This document shows, in pieces, positions 1 to 8,761 of a stretch of 64,000 nt of DNA (position 1 is its first letter; every line of letters starts with the position of its first letter). The notes below the pieces were generated by a model. The model was not told the DNA's origin. It worked only from the letters and a program-made list of their open reading frames with translations, and did no database searches. The DNA comes from Nocardiopsis ansamitocini (GTDB lineage: Bacteria > Actinomycetota > Actinomycetes > Streptosporangiales > Streptosporangiaceae). The stretch covers positions 124,001-188,000 of the forward strand of contig NZ_BSQG01000007.1 in the NCBI RefSeq assembly GCF_030268225.1. The letters are read 5' to 3'. The position numbers and the translations under genes are program-made.

Positions 1-979
1 CTGCCAGCCGCTGAGCGGGGCGCCGCGCGTGCAGCGCATGTCCGTAGGGCCCGGTGATGGACAGCAGGAACCGGGCACGGTCCAGCGCCGCCACCGGGCG
101 TTCCCGGTGGTCGATGAGGATGACGCTGCTGAGTGCGGAGTCGTTGCCGAACGCTTCCAGCACCTCTTCGGAGGTGGCATCCTGCGTCATCGTCACCGCC
201 GGGACCATGAATTCCGAGACCCGCGGACCCACGTCGACACCGGTCGATGTCGACTCCAACAGCGCCGCGTCCGGGATCGGGGCGACGCGTTCGCCGGGCG
301 CCCAGTCGTCCCGCGCGAAGACCGGCCCCTGCGCCAATCGGACCCCCGCCTTGCGCAATCCCACCAACTGCGCTGTTGAGCACACCCCAGCGGCCAACGG
401 AAAACTTCCCGCGCCCCGGCCGATACGGGTCATGCCCTCGACGATCGCGGTCAGCCGCTCGTCCCCGGGAACACCCGCAGTCAACTCCGCGTCCACGCGG
501 AAGAAGAACGGCGCGGACCGTACGAGGAGGTCCGGCGCGATCCGCGCCGTCCCCAGCGCCGAGCGGAACCCCAGCTCCCGGAGCACGGCCACCCCACGCG
601 TCAGCTGCTCGGACGGTAGTTCGCGCAGCCCGGCGTCCACCATGAGGGTGATGTCGCGAGGACGCCGCCCGGCGCGGCGAAACCAGCTTTCCAGCAAGGA
701 GAACGGCTCCCGGCCCGCACACAGCAGCCGTGCGGGAACCGGCAGGACCAGCGGCAGCAGGCTTTCGCGATCCAGCGCGCTGCGGGCCAGCGCCAGGAGC
801 CGTTCGCCCAGTGCAGCGGCGTCGTCGCCCTGCCCGGCGTCGGTGGCCGGGGCGACCTCCACGGCGAGCACCGCTCCGGAGTCCAGGTCCACGATCGGTC
901 GCAGCCGAGCGGTCGGCGGCTCGGCCCGACCGGTTTCGAGCCGCGCGCCGCGGGGGGAGGCACTCGTGGGCAAAGACAC
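1..979 (-). CDS. EAL-like (degenerate) signalling protein, 3' end outside window
   Basis: The reading frame opens with GTG at 979, with a GGAG about 11 bases upstream, and runs off the window start, so the C-terminus is missing. Residues about 20-230 have the layout of an EAL phosphodiesterase domain, but the position of the catalytic EAL motif reads EVA (in AVEVAPA), so cyclic-di-GMP hydrolysis is doubtful. The following part resembles a CBS-like region, ending in an ITGPYGHAL-type motif that in related actinobacterial proteins precedes a GGDEF domain. The role is probably sensory or scaffold in c-di-GMP signalling (inference). It lies downstream of the fab operon but is separated from it by a strong terminator, so it is likely transcribed on its own. 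Confidence 0.7.
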   Translation of the reverse strand, partial: MSLPTSASPRGARLETGRAEPPTARLRPIVDLDSGAVLAVEVAPATDAGQGDDAAALGERLLALARSALDRESLLPLVLPVPARLLCAGREPFSLLESWFRRAGRRPRDITLMVDAGLRELPSEQLTRGVAVLRELGFRSALGTARIAPDLLVRSAPFFFRVDAELTAGVPGDERLTAIVEGMTRIGRGAGSFPLAAGVCSTAQLVGLRKAGVRLAQGPVFARDDWAPGERVAPIPDAALLESTSTGVDVGPRVSEFMVPAVTMTQDATSEEVLEAFGNDSALSSVILIDHRERPVAALDRARFLLSITGPYGHALHARRPAQRLA

Positions 980-1054
980 CCGTTCATGCTCTCCGGGCAG
1001 GGAAACCTTCGAAAGACACCCCGGTGAAGACGTGTTGAACTCATCGCCCGTGCA

Positions 1055-1101
1055 CAACGGTGGGGTGGGCGGGGGAGGTGTTCCCGCCCACCCCACCGTT
1101 G
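1055..1101 (-). terminator. Terminator of the fabDHF operon
   Basis: A perfect 19-bp inverted repeat (1055-1073 and 1083-1101) encloses a 9-base loop. It lies 105 bases after the fabF stop and before the EAL gene, which reads in the same direction. There is no long T-run, as is common for terminators in high-GC actinomycetes. Confidence 0.8.
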
Positions 1102-1205
1102 CCCGCGCTGCCACAAAAGGGTGCTGTGGGCGGCGCCGCGCCGTGCCGCGGGTTTTTCCGAGCACGCCACGGACCGCCCGCGACCGGGGAAGACACCGTT
1201 CGGGG

Positions 1206-2444
1206 TTACGGCCGGCGGAAGACCAGGGCGATGTTGTGCCCCCCGAAGCCGAAGGAGTTGTTGACCGCTGCGGCGTCGCCGGGAGCGAGCTCGCGCGGCT
1301 TGTCGCGCACGATGTCGACCACGACACCGGGATCGATCTCGCGGAGGTTGCGCGTGGCCGGCACCACACCGTTGTACAGGGACAGAACCGAGGCGATGGA
1401 CTCCACCGCGCCGGCACCGCCCAGGAGGTGACCGGTCATGGACTTGGTCGAGGTGACCGCGACCCGGTCGGCCACGGAGTCGCCCAGCGCGCTGCGGATG
1501 GCGACGGTCTCGGCCACGTCGCCCGCGGGGGTGGACGTTGCATGCGCGTTGACGTGCACGATGTCGTCGGGGCTGAGCCCGGCGTCGGTGATGGCCGCGG
1601 AGATGGCGCGCGCCGCACCGGCACCCACCGGGTCGGGCTGCACGATGTCGTGGGCGTCGCAGGTGTAGCCGGAGCCGGCGGCCACCGCGTAGACCCGGGC
1701 GCCACGTGCGGCCGCGTGCTCGGCGGACTCCAGGATCACGATGCCGGCGCCCTCGCCCATGACGAAGCCGTCACGGTCGACGTCGAAGGGGCGCGATGCC
1801 GCCTGCGGGTCGTCGTTGCGGGTCGACAGCGCGCGCATGGAAGCGAACGAGGCGATGTTGAGCGGGTGGATCGCGGCCTCGGTGCCTCCGGCGATCACGA
1901 CATCGGCACGGCCGGAGCGGATCATCTCGATGGCGTCGCCGATCGCCTCGGCGCTGGAGGCGCACGCGCTCACCGGGACGTGGGCCCCTGCCCGGGCGGT
2001 GAACTCCAGGGCGACGGCCGCTGCGGGGCTGTTGGGCATCAGCATCGGCACCGTGAACGGCGAGACGCGCTTCCAGCCCTGCTCGCGGAAGATGTCGTAC
2101 TGGTTGAGGATCGTGAGGATCCCCCCTATGCCGCTGGAGACGACGACGCCCAGGCGCAACGGGTCGACCTCGGGAGCGCCGGCGTCGGCCCATGCCTCAC
2201 GGGCGGCGACCAGCGAGAACTGCTGGGTCCGGTCGAGACGGCGCAGCCGGTGGCGCTCCAGTTTCTCGGCAGGGTCGACGGCGGCGACACCGCCGAAGTG
2301 CACGGGGAGTGAGTCGTGCCACTCCTCGGGAAGCGAGGTGATCCCCGACCGACCCTCGAGCAGCGCGGACCAGGTGGTGGCGACGTCACCCCCAAGAGGG
2401 GTGGTGGCTCCGAGGCCGGTGACGACGACTTCGCGAGTACTCAT
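1206..2444 (-). CDS. fabF: 3-oxoacyl-ACP synthase II (KASII)
   Basis: This condensing enzyme extends acyl-ACP chains with malonyl-ACP in cytosolic type II fatty acid synthesis. The 412 residues match the family length. The catalytic triad is visible: nucleophile Cys161 in VSACASS, His301 in NAHATSTPAGD and His339 in KSMTGHLLGG, with the C-terminal NNSFGFGGHN loop. The start ATG at 2444 has GAAGGG upstream. It is the last gene of fabD-fabH-acpP-fabF, the standard actinobacterial order, with about 150 bases between acpP and fabF. Expression probably depends on the adjacent divergent FasR-type regulator. Confidence 0.96.
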   Translation of the reverse strand: MSTREVVVTGLGATTPLGGDVATTWSALLEGRSGITSLPEEWHDSLPVHFGGVAAVDPAEKLERHRLRRLDRTQQFSLVAAREAWADAGAPEVDPLRLGVVVSSGIGGILTILNQYDIFREQGWKRVSPFTVPMLMPNSPAAAVALEFTARAGAHVPVSACASSAEAIGDAIEMIRSGRADVVIAGGTEAAIHPLNIASFASMRALSTRNDDPQAASRPFDVDRDGFVMGEGAGIVILESAEHAAARGARVYAVAAGSGYTCDAHDIVQPDPVGAGAARAISAAITDAGLSPDDIVHVNAHATSTPAGDVAETVAIRSALGDSVADRVAVTSTKSMTGHLLGGAGAVESIASVLSLYNGVVPATRNLREIDPGVVVDIVRDKPRELAPGDAAAVNNSFGFGGHNIALVFRRP

Positions 2445-2597
2445 GGCCGATCGCCCTTCAGGTCAGATGGTCGAACCCCGATGGCGCGGTGCCGATGATG
2501 ACGGGGAGGAGTGGGAGGCCGCGGGCCCCACCGGGATCGGTGGGCCCGCGGTGCCCGCCGGCGAACCGCTCCGGCGGGCGAGAAGAGCGAGGCGCCG

Positions 2598-2837
2598 CTA
2601 CTTCTGGATGAAGGTGATGACGTCCTGGACCGTCTTGAGGTCCTTCAGCTGGTCGTCGGGGATCTCCACGCCGAACTTGTCCTGCGCGGCGACGGCGATC
2701 TCGACCATCGACAGGGAGTCGATGTCGAGGTCGTCCACGAAGCTCTTCTCCGGGCTGACCTGGTCCGCGGGGACACCGGCGATCTCGTCGATGATCTCGC
2801 CGAGGCCGGCCAGAATCTCCTGCTCAGAGTGGGCCAT
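2598..2837 (-). CDS. acpP: Acyl carrier protein
   Basis: This 79-residue acidic protein carries growing acyl chains as thioesters on a phosphopantetheine arm. The attachment serine is Ser41 in the DIDSLSMVE motif. A longer reading frame extends upstream to 2921, but ATG 2837 has a strong AAGGAG SD and gives the usual ACP N-terminus and length, so it was chosen. It sits between fabH and fabF, as in Streptomyces. Confidence 0.96.
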   Translation of the reverse strand: MAHSEQEILAGLGEIIDEIAGVPADQVSPEKSFVDDLDIDSLSMVEIAVAAQDKFGVEIPDDQLKDLKTVQDVITFIQK

Positions 2838-2927
2838 GTCAGGTTTCTCCTTCTTGATGCGAGTAGAACGGTTGGTCATGATGGGACCCCGGGCGCAACC
2901 GCCCGTGCGGGGTTGGTCCATCGATGT

Positions 2928-3881
2928 CTAGGGAATGCGCAAGACCTGCGCGGCATACGTCAGACCCGCGCCGTACCCCATGGTCAGCACAGTGCTTCCC
3001 GAGGGCAGCTCGCCGCGTCCGATCATGCGCGACAGCGCGAGCGGGACGGACGCCGACGATGTGTTGCCCGCGGTGACAATATCGCGGGCGATGAGCGCCT
3101 GCGGAGCCCCCAGCTTGCGAGCGATGGCTTCGACGATGCGCAGGTTGGCCTGGTGCGGGACGAACGCGGTCAGTTCCTCGGGGGCCACGCCCGCGCGTTC
3201 CATGGCCTCCAGCGCCACCGGGTACAGCTCGGTGGTGGTCCACCGGAAGACCGCCTGGCCTTCCTGGTGGAGGTATTTGTTCTCGCGCATGTAGATCTTG
3301 TCGGCGCGGTCTCCGGCGCTGCCCCAGGCCACGGGCCCGATGCCGGGCTCCTCCGAGGCGGACACGACCGCGGCCCCGGCACCGTCGGCGAAGATCACAC
3401 ACGTCGTTCGGTCGGTCCAGTCCATCCACTGCGACAGCTTCTCGGAGCCGATGACCAGGACGTTGCGCGCTGACCCCGCGCGTACCGCGTCATTGGCGAC
3501 CGCCAGCGCGTAGCAGAAGCCCGCGCAGGCGGCGTTGACGTCGAAGGCGCCGGGCGCCTCGATCCCGAGGCGGGTGGCCACTCCGGCGGCGGCACTGGGG
3601 ATCTGGTCGAGCTGGGTGCAGGTCGCGACGATGACGAGGTCGATGTCGGAGGGGCTCAGTCCGCTTGCTGCGAGCGCCTTGCCGCCCGCGACCACCGCCA
3701 TGTCGCCCACGGTCTCGTCGGGACCGGCGATGCGCCGCTCCTTGATGCCGACGCGGCTTTGGATCCACTCGTCGGAGGTGTCGATCCGGGCTACCAGGTC
3801 GGCGTTGGTGACAACGTTGGCCGGCTGGTAGTCGCCGAAGGCGACGATGCGTGCTCCGGGTGAGCTCGGAGGAAATTTCAT
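2928..3881 (-). CDS. fabH: 3-oxoacyl-ACP synthase III
   Basis: FabH starts fatty acid synthesis by condensing an acyl-CoA primer with malonyl-ACP; in actinomycetes it often accepts branched primers. The 317 residues carry the Cys-His-Asn triad: Cys119 in VNAACAGF, His243 in VPHQANLRI and Asn273 in TAGNTSSAS. The start ATG overlaps the fabD stop by one base (TGATG), which implies translational coupling. The gene ends about 90 bases before acpP. Confidence 0.96.
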   Translation of the reverse strand: MKFPPSSPGARIVAFGDYQPANVVTNADLVARIDTSDEWIQSRVGIKERRIAGPDETVGDMAVVAGGKALAASGLSPSDIDLVIVATCTQLDQIPSAAAGVATRLGIEAPGAFDVNAACAGFCYALAVANDAVRAGSARNVLVIGSEKLSQWMDWTDRTTCVIFADGAGAAVVSASEEPGIGPVAWGSAGDRADKIYMRENKYLHQEGQAVFRWTTTELYPVALEAMERAGVAPEELTAFVPHQANLRIVEAIARKLGAPQALIARDIVTAGNTSSASVPLALSRMIGRGELPSGSTVLTMGYGAGLTYAAQVLRIP

Positions 3882-4840
3882 CAGCTCTGCCCTTCCAGGT
3901 CTGCGGTACCCGGACCCGCGTGCGCCTTGACGAGCTCGCGTGCACGGTCCAGGTCCTCGGGGGTCTTGACGGCGAGCAGTTCGACGCCTCGCATCGAGCG
4001 CTTTGCCAGACCGGTCAGAGTACCCGCGGGCGGCAGTTCGATCACGGCGGTCACGCCCAGGTCGATCAGCGACCGGGTGCAGGAGTCCCAGCGCACGGGG
4101 GAACTGATCTGGGACACGAGCCTGGAGAGGTAGTCGGTGCCCGAGGCCACTGCGGCGCCGTCGCGGTTGGACAGCAGCCGGACAACGGGGTCGACCGGTG
4201 TGAGCCCATCGGCCAGTACTTGTACCCGCTTCACCGCGGGCTCCATGTGGAGAGTGTGGAAGGCGCCGGCCACCGACAGCGGGCGCAGCCGGGCCTTGGC
4301 CGGAGGGGCGTCGGCGAACGCCTGAAGCTCGCCCAGGGTCCCGGCGGCCACGATCTGACCGGAGCCGTTGTCGTTGGCCGCTGTCAGCCCGGCTGCCCCG
4401 ATCGCGGCCAGCACCTCGTCGCGGTCACCGCCCAGGACCGCGGTCATCCCGGTGGGGGCGACCGCGGCGGCGTCGGCCATCCCGCGGCCTCGCTCGGCGA
4501 CCAGGGCCAGCGCGTCGCTGGGGGAGAGAACGCCGGCGATCGCGGCGGCGGTGAACTCGCCGACGCTGTGTCCGGCGACGACGTCGACGGACCCGCGGGC
4601 CTCGTCCAGGGTGCCCAACAGCGCGGTGGCCGCGGCTGCCCCTGCACTGACCAGCAGGGGTTGGGCCACTGCTGTGTCGCGGATCTCATCGGCGTCTGCG
4701 GTCGTGCCGTAGCGAACCAGATCGAGCCCGGCGACCTCGGACCATTCGGCGAACACTTCGGTCATACCGGGGAGTTCGAGCCATGGGGAGAGGAAACCGG
4801 GAACCTGGGCACCTTGGCCGGGAGCGACGATTGCAAGCAC
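3881..4840 (-). CDS. fabD: Malonyl-CoA:ACP transacylase
   Basis: This enzyme transfers malonyl from CoA to ACP and supplies both FabH and FabF. The nucleophile is Ser92 in the GHSVGEF elbow, and the partner His195 lies in AGAFHTLH. The frame is open further upstream to 4924, but GTG 4840 gives the conserved LAIVAPGQGAQ N-terminus, with an AAGG about 9 bases upstream; the result is 319 residues. It is the first gene of the operon. The 190 bases between it and the divergent fasR must hold both promoters. Confidence 0.94.
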   Translation of the reverse strand: MLAIVAPGQGAQVPGFLSPWLELPGMTEVFAEWSEVAGLDLVRYGTTADADEIRDTAVAQPLLVSAGAAAATALLGTLDEARGSVDVVAGHSVGEFTAAAIAGVLSPSDALALVAERGRGMADAAAVAPTGMTAVLGGDRDEVLAAIGAAGLTAANDNGSGQIVAAGTLGELQAFADAPPAKARLRPLSVAGAFHTLHMEPAVKRVQVLADGLTPVDPVVRLLSNRDGAAVASGTDYLSRLVSQISSPVRWDSCTRSLIDLGVTAVIELPPAGTLTGLAKRSMRGVELLAVKTPEDLDRARELVKAHAGPGTADLEGQS

Positions 4841-5031
4841 GACATCAACCTTGCCCTGTGGAACATCACCAGCTTGATGGGGACAGGCACGAACTTTGAC
4901 CATCTCGTTTTGTAGGCTTTCCACAAAGAGGGTGGAGTGGGGGCCGTAAGTGCGTGTTCCATCTCACCTTATGACCGCTTGGTAGTGCACGGGGGCGCCG
5001 CCCGGAGGAGCAGGCTGCCACCCTAAGGAGG
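4841..5031. promoter_or_regulatory. Divergent fabD / fasR control region
   Basis: This 191-bp region separates two divergent genes. By analogy with the Streptomyces fas locus it should carry the FasR binding site that drives fabD. I see no clean palindrome in it and cannot place the operator. The assignment rests on gene arrangement. Confidence 0.5.
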
Positions 5032-6237
5032 GTGACCACGGATTCTCATGACTCCTCGCCCGATTCCGACGCCGAAAGCGTTCGGGTCGAAACCGTCCAG
5101 CGCCTGGAAAGAGCCATGGGCGCGCTCGGTACCGCCGCTGTCGCCAGGATGGAGCAGCGGTTGTTCTGGTTCCGCGCGATGTCGGCGGAGGACCGTTCCT
5201 GGGTCGGGTTGGTGGCCCAGTCGGGTGTGGCCGCCTTCGTCGACTGGTTCAAGAACCCCGACCGAGTGCGTCCGGCCATCGCCGTGGAGGTGTTCGGCAC
5301 CGCTCCGCGTGAACTCACCCGCTCCGTCTCGCTCCAGCAGACCGTGGAGATGGTCCGCGTCGTCATCGACGTCGTGGAGACCCGGGTCCAGGAGCTCGCG
5401 GCGCCAGGCGGCGAGCAGCAGTTGCGCGAGGCCATGTTGCACTACAGCCGAGAGGTCGCCTTCAGTACCGCCAAGGTCTATGCCCGGGCCGCCGAGGCGC
5501 GCGGCGCGTGGGACGCCCGGCTGGAGGCACTCATCGTCGAGGCGCTGCTCCACGGCGACCGCGAGGAGGGGCTGCAGACCTGGAGCGCCGCGCTGGGCTG
5601 GTCGCGCACTCCCGTCATGGCCGTCGCCGGACTCCTGGGCGGCCAGGACGCGGAGGAGGTCCTGGCCGACCTGCGGGCGATGGCCCGCCGGGCCGGCCAC
5701 GACGTGTTGGCGGGTGCCCAGGGCGATCGGGTCGTCGTCGTGATCGGTGTCGCCGACCAGTTCGGAGCGGCCCCCATCTCCGCGGTCGAGCCACTGGCCG
5801 GTCTCTTCGGGCCCGGTCCGGTCGTGGTGGGGCCGCCGGTCACCGACCTGTACGCCGCGGGCCGTTCGGCCCGCGCAGCCGTGGACGGGTTGCGGGCGGC
5901 CCCGGCCTGGCCGGACGCTCCTCGTCCGGTCTCCGCCGCCGACCTCCTACCCGAGCGGGCCCTCGACGGGGACGAGGCGGCTCGGCGCAGACTCATCCAG
6001 GAGATCTACCTGCCTCTGCGCGGCGCAGGCTCTCCGTTGTTGGACACCCTTTCGGTGTACTTGGAGCACGCGTCCTCGCTGGAGTCGACCGCACGCATGC
6101 TTTTCGTGCACCCCAACACCGTGCGCTACCGACTCAGCAGGGTCGCCGAACTCACCGGGTTCACCCCCTCGGACGGGCGCGGCTCGTTCGCGCTGAGGGT
6201 GGCCGTAACGCTTGGCCGATTGTCGGAGCGCGACTGA
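5032..6237 (+). CDS. fasR: PucR-type transcriptional regulator of fatty acid synthesis (FasR-like)
   Basis: The 401-residue protein has a long N-terminal region and a C-terminal PucR-type helix-turn-helix near residues 340-390, in a segment of the form HASSLESTARMLF-HPNTVRYRL. A regulator of this type directly next to fabD-fabH-acpP-fabF is the known FasR of Streptomyces, which activates the operon; the name follows from that synteny. The GTG at 5032 is odd because a perfect AAGGAGG abuts it with no spacer. A later in-frame ATG at 5116 (MGALGTAAV) is a possible alternative start. Confidence 0.88.
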   Translation: MTTDSHDSSPDSDAESVRVETVQRLERAMGALGTAAVARMEQRLFWFRAMSAEDRSWVGLVAQSGVAAFVDWFKNPDRVRPAIAVEVFGTAPRELTRSVSLQQTVEMVRVVIDVVETRVQELAAPGGEQQLREAMLHYSREVAFSTAKVYARAAEARGAWDARLEALIVEALLHGDREEGLQTWSAALGWSRTPVMAVAGLLGGQDAEEVLADLRAMARRAGHDVLAGAQGDRVVVVIGVADQFGAAPISAVEPLAGLFGPGPVVVGPPVTDLYAAGRSARAAVDGLRAAPAWPDAPRPVSAADLLPERALDGDEAARRRLIQEIYLPLRGAGSPLLDTLSVYLEHASSLESTARMLFVHPNTVRYRLSRVAELTGFTPSDGRGSFALRVAVTLGRLSERD

Positions 6238-6506
6238 GGCGACCGATCCGGAACCTTTACGTGGCAGCCCTCGTTGCATTCAGTGGGACGTGACCGAAAG
6301 TGGTTCGTGCGTATGGTCCTCAATATGGGGTATCACGGGCCACGGCGGAGATGGAAACCGGATAACGTGGGTCATGAGCGGCGCGATCACGGTGGGCACC
6401 TGATCGCTGCCGCCGAGCAGACGCCTGCCCTCCTCGCGGGCGCGCTCGACCAGGGACGGTCTGTCCTGCTTGGTCTGCGGCGGCACATGGGTTTGGGGCG
6501 ATAACG

Positions 6507-7352
6507 GTGTTCGGAGTGAAGCGGCTCTACGCAGGACTGGCGCGGATGGTGGGCGAGCCCACGGCGGCCGGCCACCTCCGGCGGCAGGTGTTCTTTTTCG
6601 TCCCCATACCGGTGCTGCTCGGAGGAGTCCTCGCTCTCGCGCTCGACACGCAGTGGTCGGCTCCCGGCTGGACGATCCTGTTCTCGGGGTCGATCTCGGT
6701 GACCTGCCTGTTGATCGCCTTTCTGGTGCATCCGACCCCGCTGCCCGAGGGCCTCTCCCAGGAGGCGTCGGTCCGGCGTTCGCTGCACCGTTTCCGTCAG
6801 ATCACCGGTCTGCGGATCACGCTGGCGATGCTGCCGATCCTGCTCGGGGCCGGTGCCGCCCTGGCAGGCGGCGGGATGTTCCCCTACGCCGTGGCCATGG
6901 CCCTGGCCTGGCCGCAACTGCTGCTGGCCCTGCCCGGATACTTCACCGTCTCGCGGGCCCGCAGGGCCATGGAGGCGTGGGGGACCAAGGCGTACCTGTG
7001 GGCCGCCCTGGCCCAGCCCGCCAAGGTCGAGTGGCCGCTGATCACCCGCTACCTCGCCCGCCGCAAGGCCAAGGCCGCGTCCGCAGCCGTTCGGGGACCG
7101 AGCCGCCCCGCCCCCCGGCCTGCTCCGGCTCCGGCCGTTCAGGAGCAGGCCGCCCCGTCCGCCCAGGTCACACCCGAGCCCGAGCCGCAGGCTCCCGCAC
7201 ACCGTCCCGAGCCGCTCATTCCGGGGCTGCTCGCCACGGGGGGCTCGGCGGTCGTGCCGCGTCCTTCCGGCCAGTTGCTGCGGCTGCGGGCCAACACTCG
7301 GCCCAAGCAGCGCAGCAGCCGCTCCGAGTCCCGTCAGCGCACCAAGAACTAG
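6507..7352 (+). CDS. Integral membrane protein of unknown function
   Basis: I do not recognise a family. The 281-residue protein has four predicted membrane helices (about residues 27-47, 54-75, 103-122 and 126-147), then a basic stretch and an Ala/Pro-rich tail from about residue 190 that ends in Arg/Ser/Lys-rich sequence and is probably cytoplasmic and disordered. It starts with GTG at 6507, about 270 bases after fasR, with only a weak GGGG upstream. The stop TAG (7350-7352) overlaps, on the opposite strand, the stop of the convergent DUF1304 gene. Confidence 0.75.
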   Translation: MFGVKRLYAGLARMVGEPTAAGHLRRQVFFFVPIPVLLGGVLALALDTQWSAPGWTILFSGSISVTCLLIAFLVHPTPLPEGLSQEASVRRSLHRFRQITGLRITLAMLPILLGAGAALAGGGMFPYAVAMALAWPQLLLALPGYFTVSRARRAMEAWGTKAYLWAALAQPAKVEWPLITRYLARRKAKAASAAVRGPSRPAPRPAPAPAVQEQAAPSAQVTPEPEPQAPAHRPEPLIPGLLATGGSAVVPRPSGQLLRLRANTRPKQRSSRSESRQRTKN

Positions 7353-7741
7353 TCGGTCGCGGCCAGCGCCAGCAGACTCGCCAGCAGGGCGAGTAGGGGG
7401 AACAGCCCCTGTTTGAGCGCGCTGCCCCGCATCCGTGGGTCGGAGAAGGCCAGCACGATCGCTGCGCCGGCCATGCATCCGCATGCGAACAGCGACAGGG
7501 TGGTCCCCACGACAGGGGCGCCCCCGAGGGATACGGCAATTCCGCCCAGCGCACCCAGCGCCAGGAACAGGTTGTACCAGCCCTGGTTGAACGCCCAGGG
7601 ACGCACCGCGGGCAAGGTATCGGGGGTGACCAGGAAGACCCGTGCGACTCCTGGCCGGTGCAGCAGGAAGCTCTCCATGACGAAGACGGCGACGTGAAAC
7701 AGCCCGGACAGGGCGACAAGGACCAACACGGCTAGATTCAT
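7349..7741 (-). CDS. DUF1304 family membrane protein
   Basis: This 130-residue hydrophobic protein has four membrane helices and the family features: an N-terminal helix followed by VFVMESFLLHRP and then FNQGWYNLFLALGA. The biochemical function of the family is unknown. The start is ATG 7741. The stop (7349-7351) shares two bases with the stop of the facing gene inside a CTAG palindrome, so the two genes converge with no space for a terminator. Confidence 0.85.
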   Translation of the reverse strand: MNLAVLVLVALSGLFHVAVFVMESFLLHRPGVARVFLVTPDTLPAVRPWAFNQGWYNLFLALGALGGIAVSLGGAPVVGTTLSLFACGCMAGAAIVLAFSDPRMRGSALKQGLFPLLALLASLLALAATD

Positions 7742-7799
7742 CCGGTCATTATTGTCCTGTCCGGTGACCGCTCGTCGCCGGGAGGCTACCGCCCCGGGG

Positions 7800-8510
7800 T
7801 CACCGCGTGGTGACGCCCCGTCCGCCGGAGAACGCCTCGACCAACTGGCGTTCGGCGGCGTCGAAGTACTCGGCCAGGCGGTCGGCGGCCTCGTCGAACG
7901 CCCCGGCGGCCAGAGAGTCGTAGATCTCGCGGTTCTCGCCCAGGTAGGGCGCGTGGAACTCGCGCGGAGCGGCCATCGCGTGGAAGACCAGGCGAAGCTC
8001 GGCCAGTAGTTGGTGCATGACCTCGTCGATGCGCGGACTGCCCGAGAGCCGGCCGATGGCTTCGTGGAAGTGCATGTTGGCGGTGCCGATGCCCCACCAG
8101 TCCCCCCGGGACTCGGCGCGCTCGCCTTCCTCCACAGCGGCCCCGACCGCGCGCACCGCGGCCTGAGGGGCATGGGCGGCGCCGCGCACCGCCGAGAGCT
8201 CCAAGGGGCGGCGGACCCGGTACAGGTCCACCACGTCGGCCAGGGTCGGCTTGGCCACGAAGACACCGCGGTTGAACTCGTGCACGAGCAGGCGCTCGTG
8301 TCCCAGCAGTCGAAACGCTTCGCGCAGGGTGTTGCGCGAGACCTTGAACTTCTGCCGGATCTTCTCCTCCGACAGGCGGGTGCCCGGAGCGAGCGCGCCG
8401 TCGATGACCAGGGCGCGCAGCTTGTCGGCGACCCGCTCAGCGGTGCTGGAGCGCTCCAGTTCCTCCCCGACATCGGGAATCCGGTCGATCCAGTCGTCCG
8501 TCACCGTCAC
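7800..8510 (-). CDS. GntR-family regulator (FadR/FCD type)
   Basis: This 236-residue regulator has an N-terminal winged helix (about residues 20-85, with LSEEKIRQKFKVSRNTLREAFRLL) and a C-terminal all-helical FCD ligand domain containing Asp/His positions typical for metal and carboxylate binding. The GTG at 8510 was chosen for its AAGGAG SD six bases upstream. It is divergent from the transporter/5-oxoprolinase operon and is the likely repressor of it, perhaps sensing 5-oxoproline or glutamate (inference). Bacillus kipR has the same position but is of the IclR type. Confidence 0.88.
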   Translation of the reverse strand: MTVTDDWIDRIPDVGEELERSSTAERVADKLRALVIDGALAPGTRLSEEKIRQKFKVSRNTLREAFRLLGHERLLVHEFNRGVFVAKPTLADVVDLYRVRRPLELSAVRGAAHAPQAAVRAVGAAVEEGERAESRGDWWGIGTANMHFHEAIGRLSGSPRIDEVMHQLLAELRLVFHAMAAPREFHAPYLGENREIYDSLAAGAFDEAADRLAEYFDAAERQLVEAFSGGRGVTTR

Positions 8511-8681
8511 GCCTGCTCCTTGTTCACCGTGTCCCACGTCTCGACAGTCCTGCCCATTGTCGCCGATCGCCGTGCCCATGGGAGGTGTGGGACCGCAATG
8601 CCCGAGGGGAAACCCTGTCGGCACTGGTCGGCGGGTAAAAGTTACCGAAATTTACCCGCATGAAATCGCAGTATTGGAGTA

Positions 8682-8692
8682 TTGTTCAACAA
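8682..8692. promoter_or_regulatory. Candidate GntR operator
   Basis: TTGTTCAACAA is a perfect 5+1+5 inverted repeat between the divergent gntR (start 8510) and transporter (start 8762) genes. It lies in an unusually AT-rich patch (8640-8700), where the promoter is expected. Spacing and symmetry fit a FadR-type dimer, but this is unproven. Confidence 0.5.
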
Positions 8693-8761
8693 CTCGGCGA
8701 CAGTGTGGTCACCATCACTTCCCCTGTCCTTCCTTTGGCCCCAGACCGTGGAGATTCCCGC

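Noticed and set aside
54-2312. Long plus-strand open frame of 752 codons
   Set aside because: It is antisense to the clear fabF gene and the EAL-like gene, has no recognisable motif and reflects the GC-rich third positions of the real genes.
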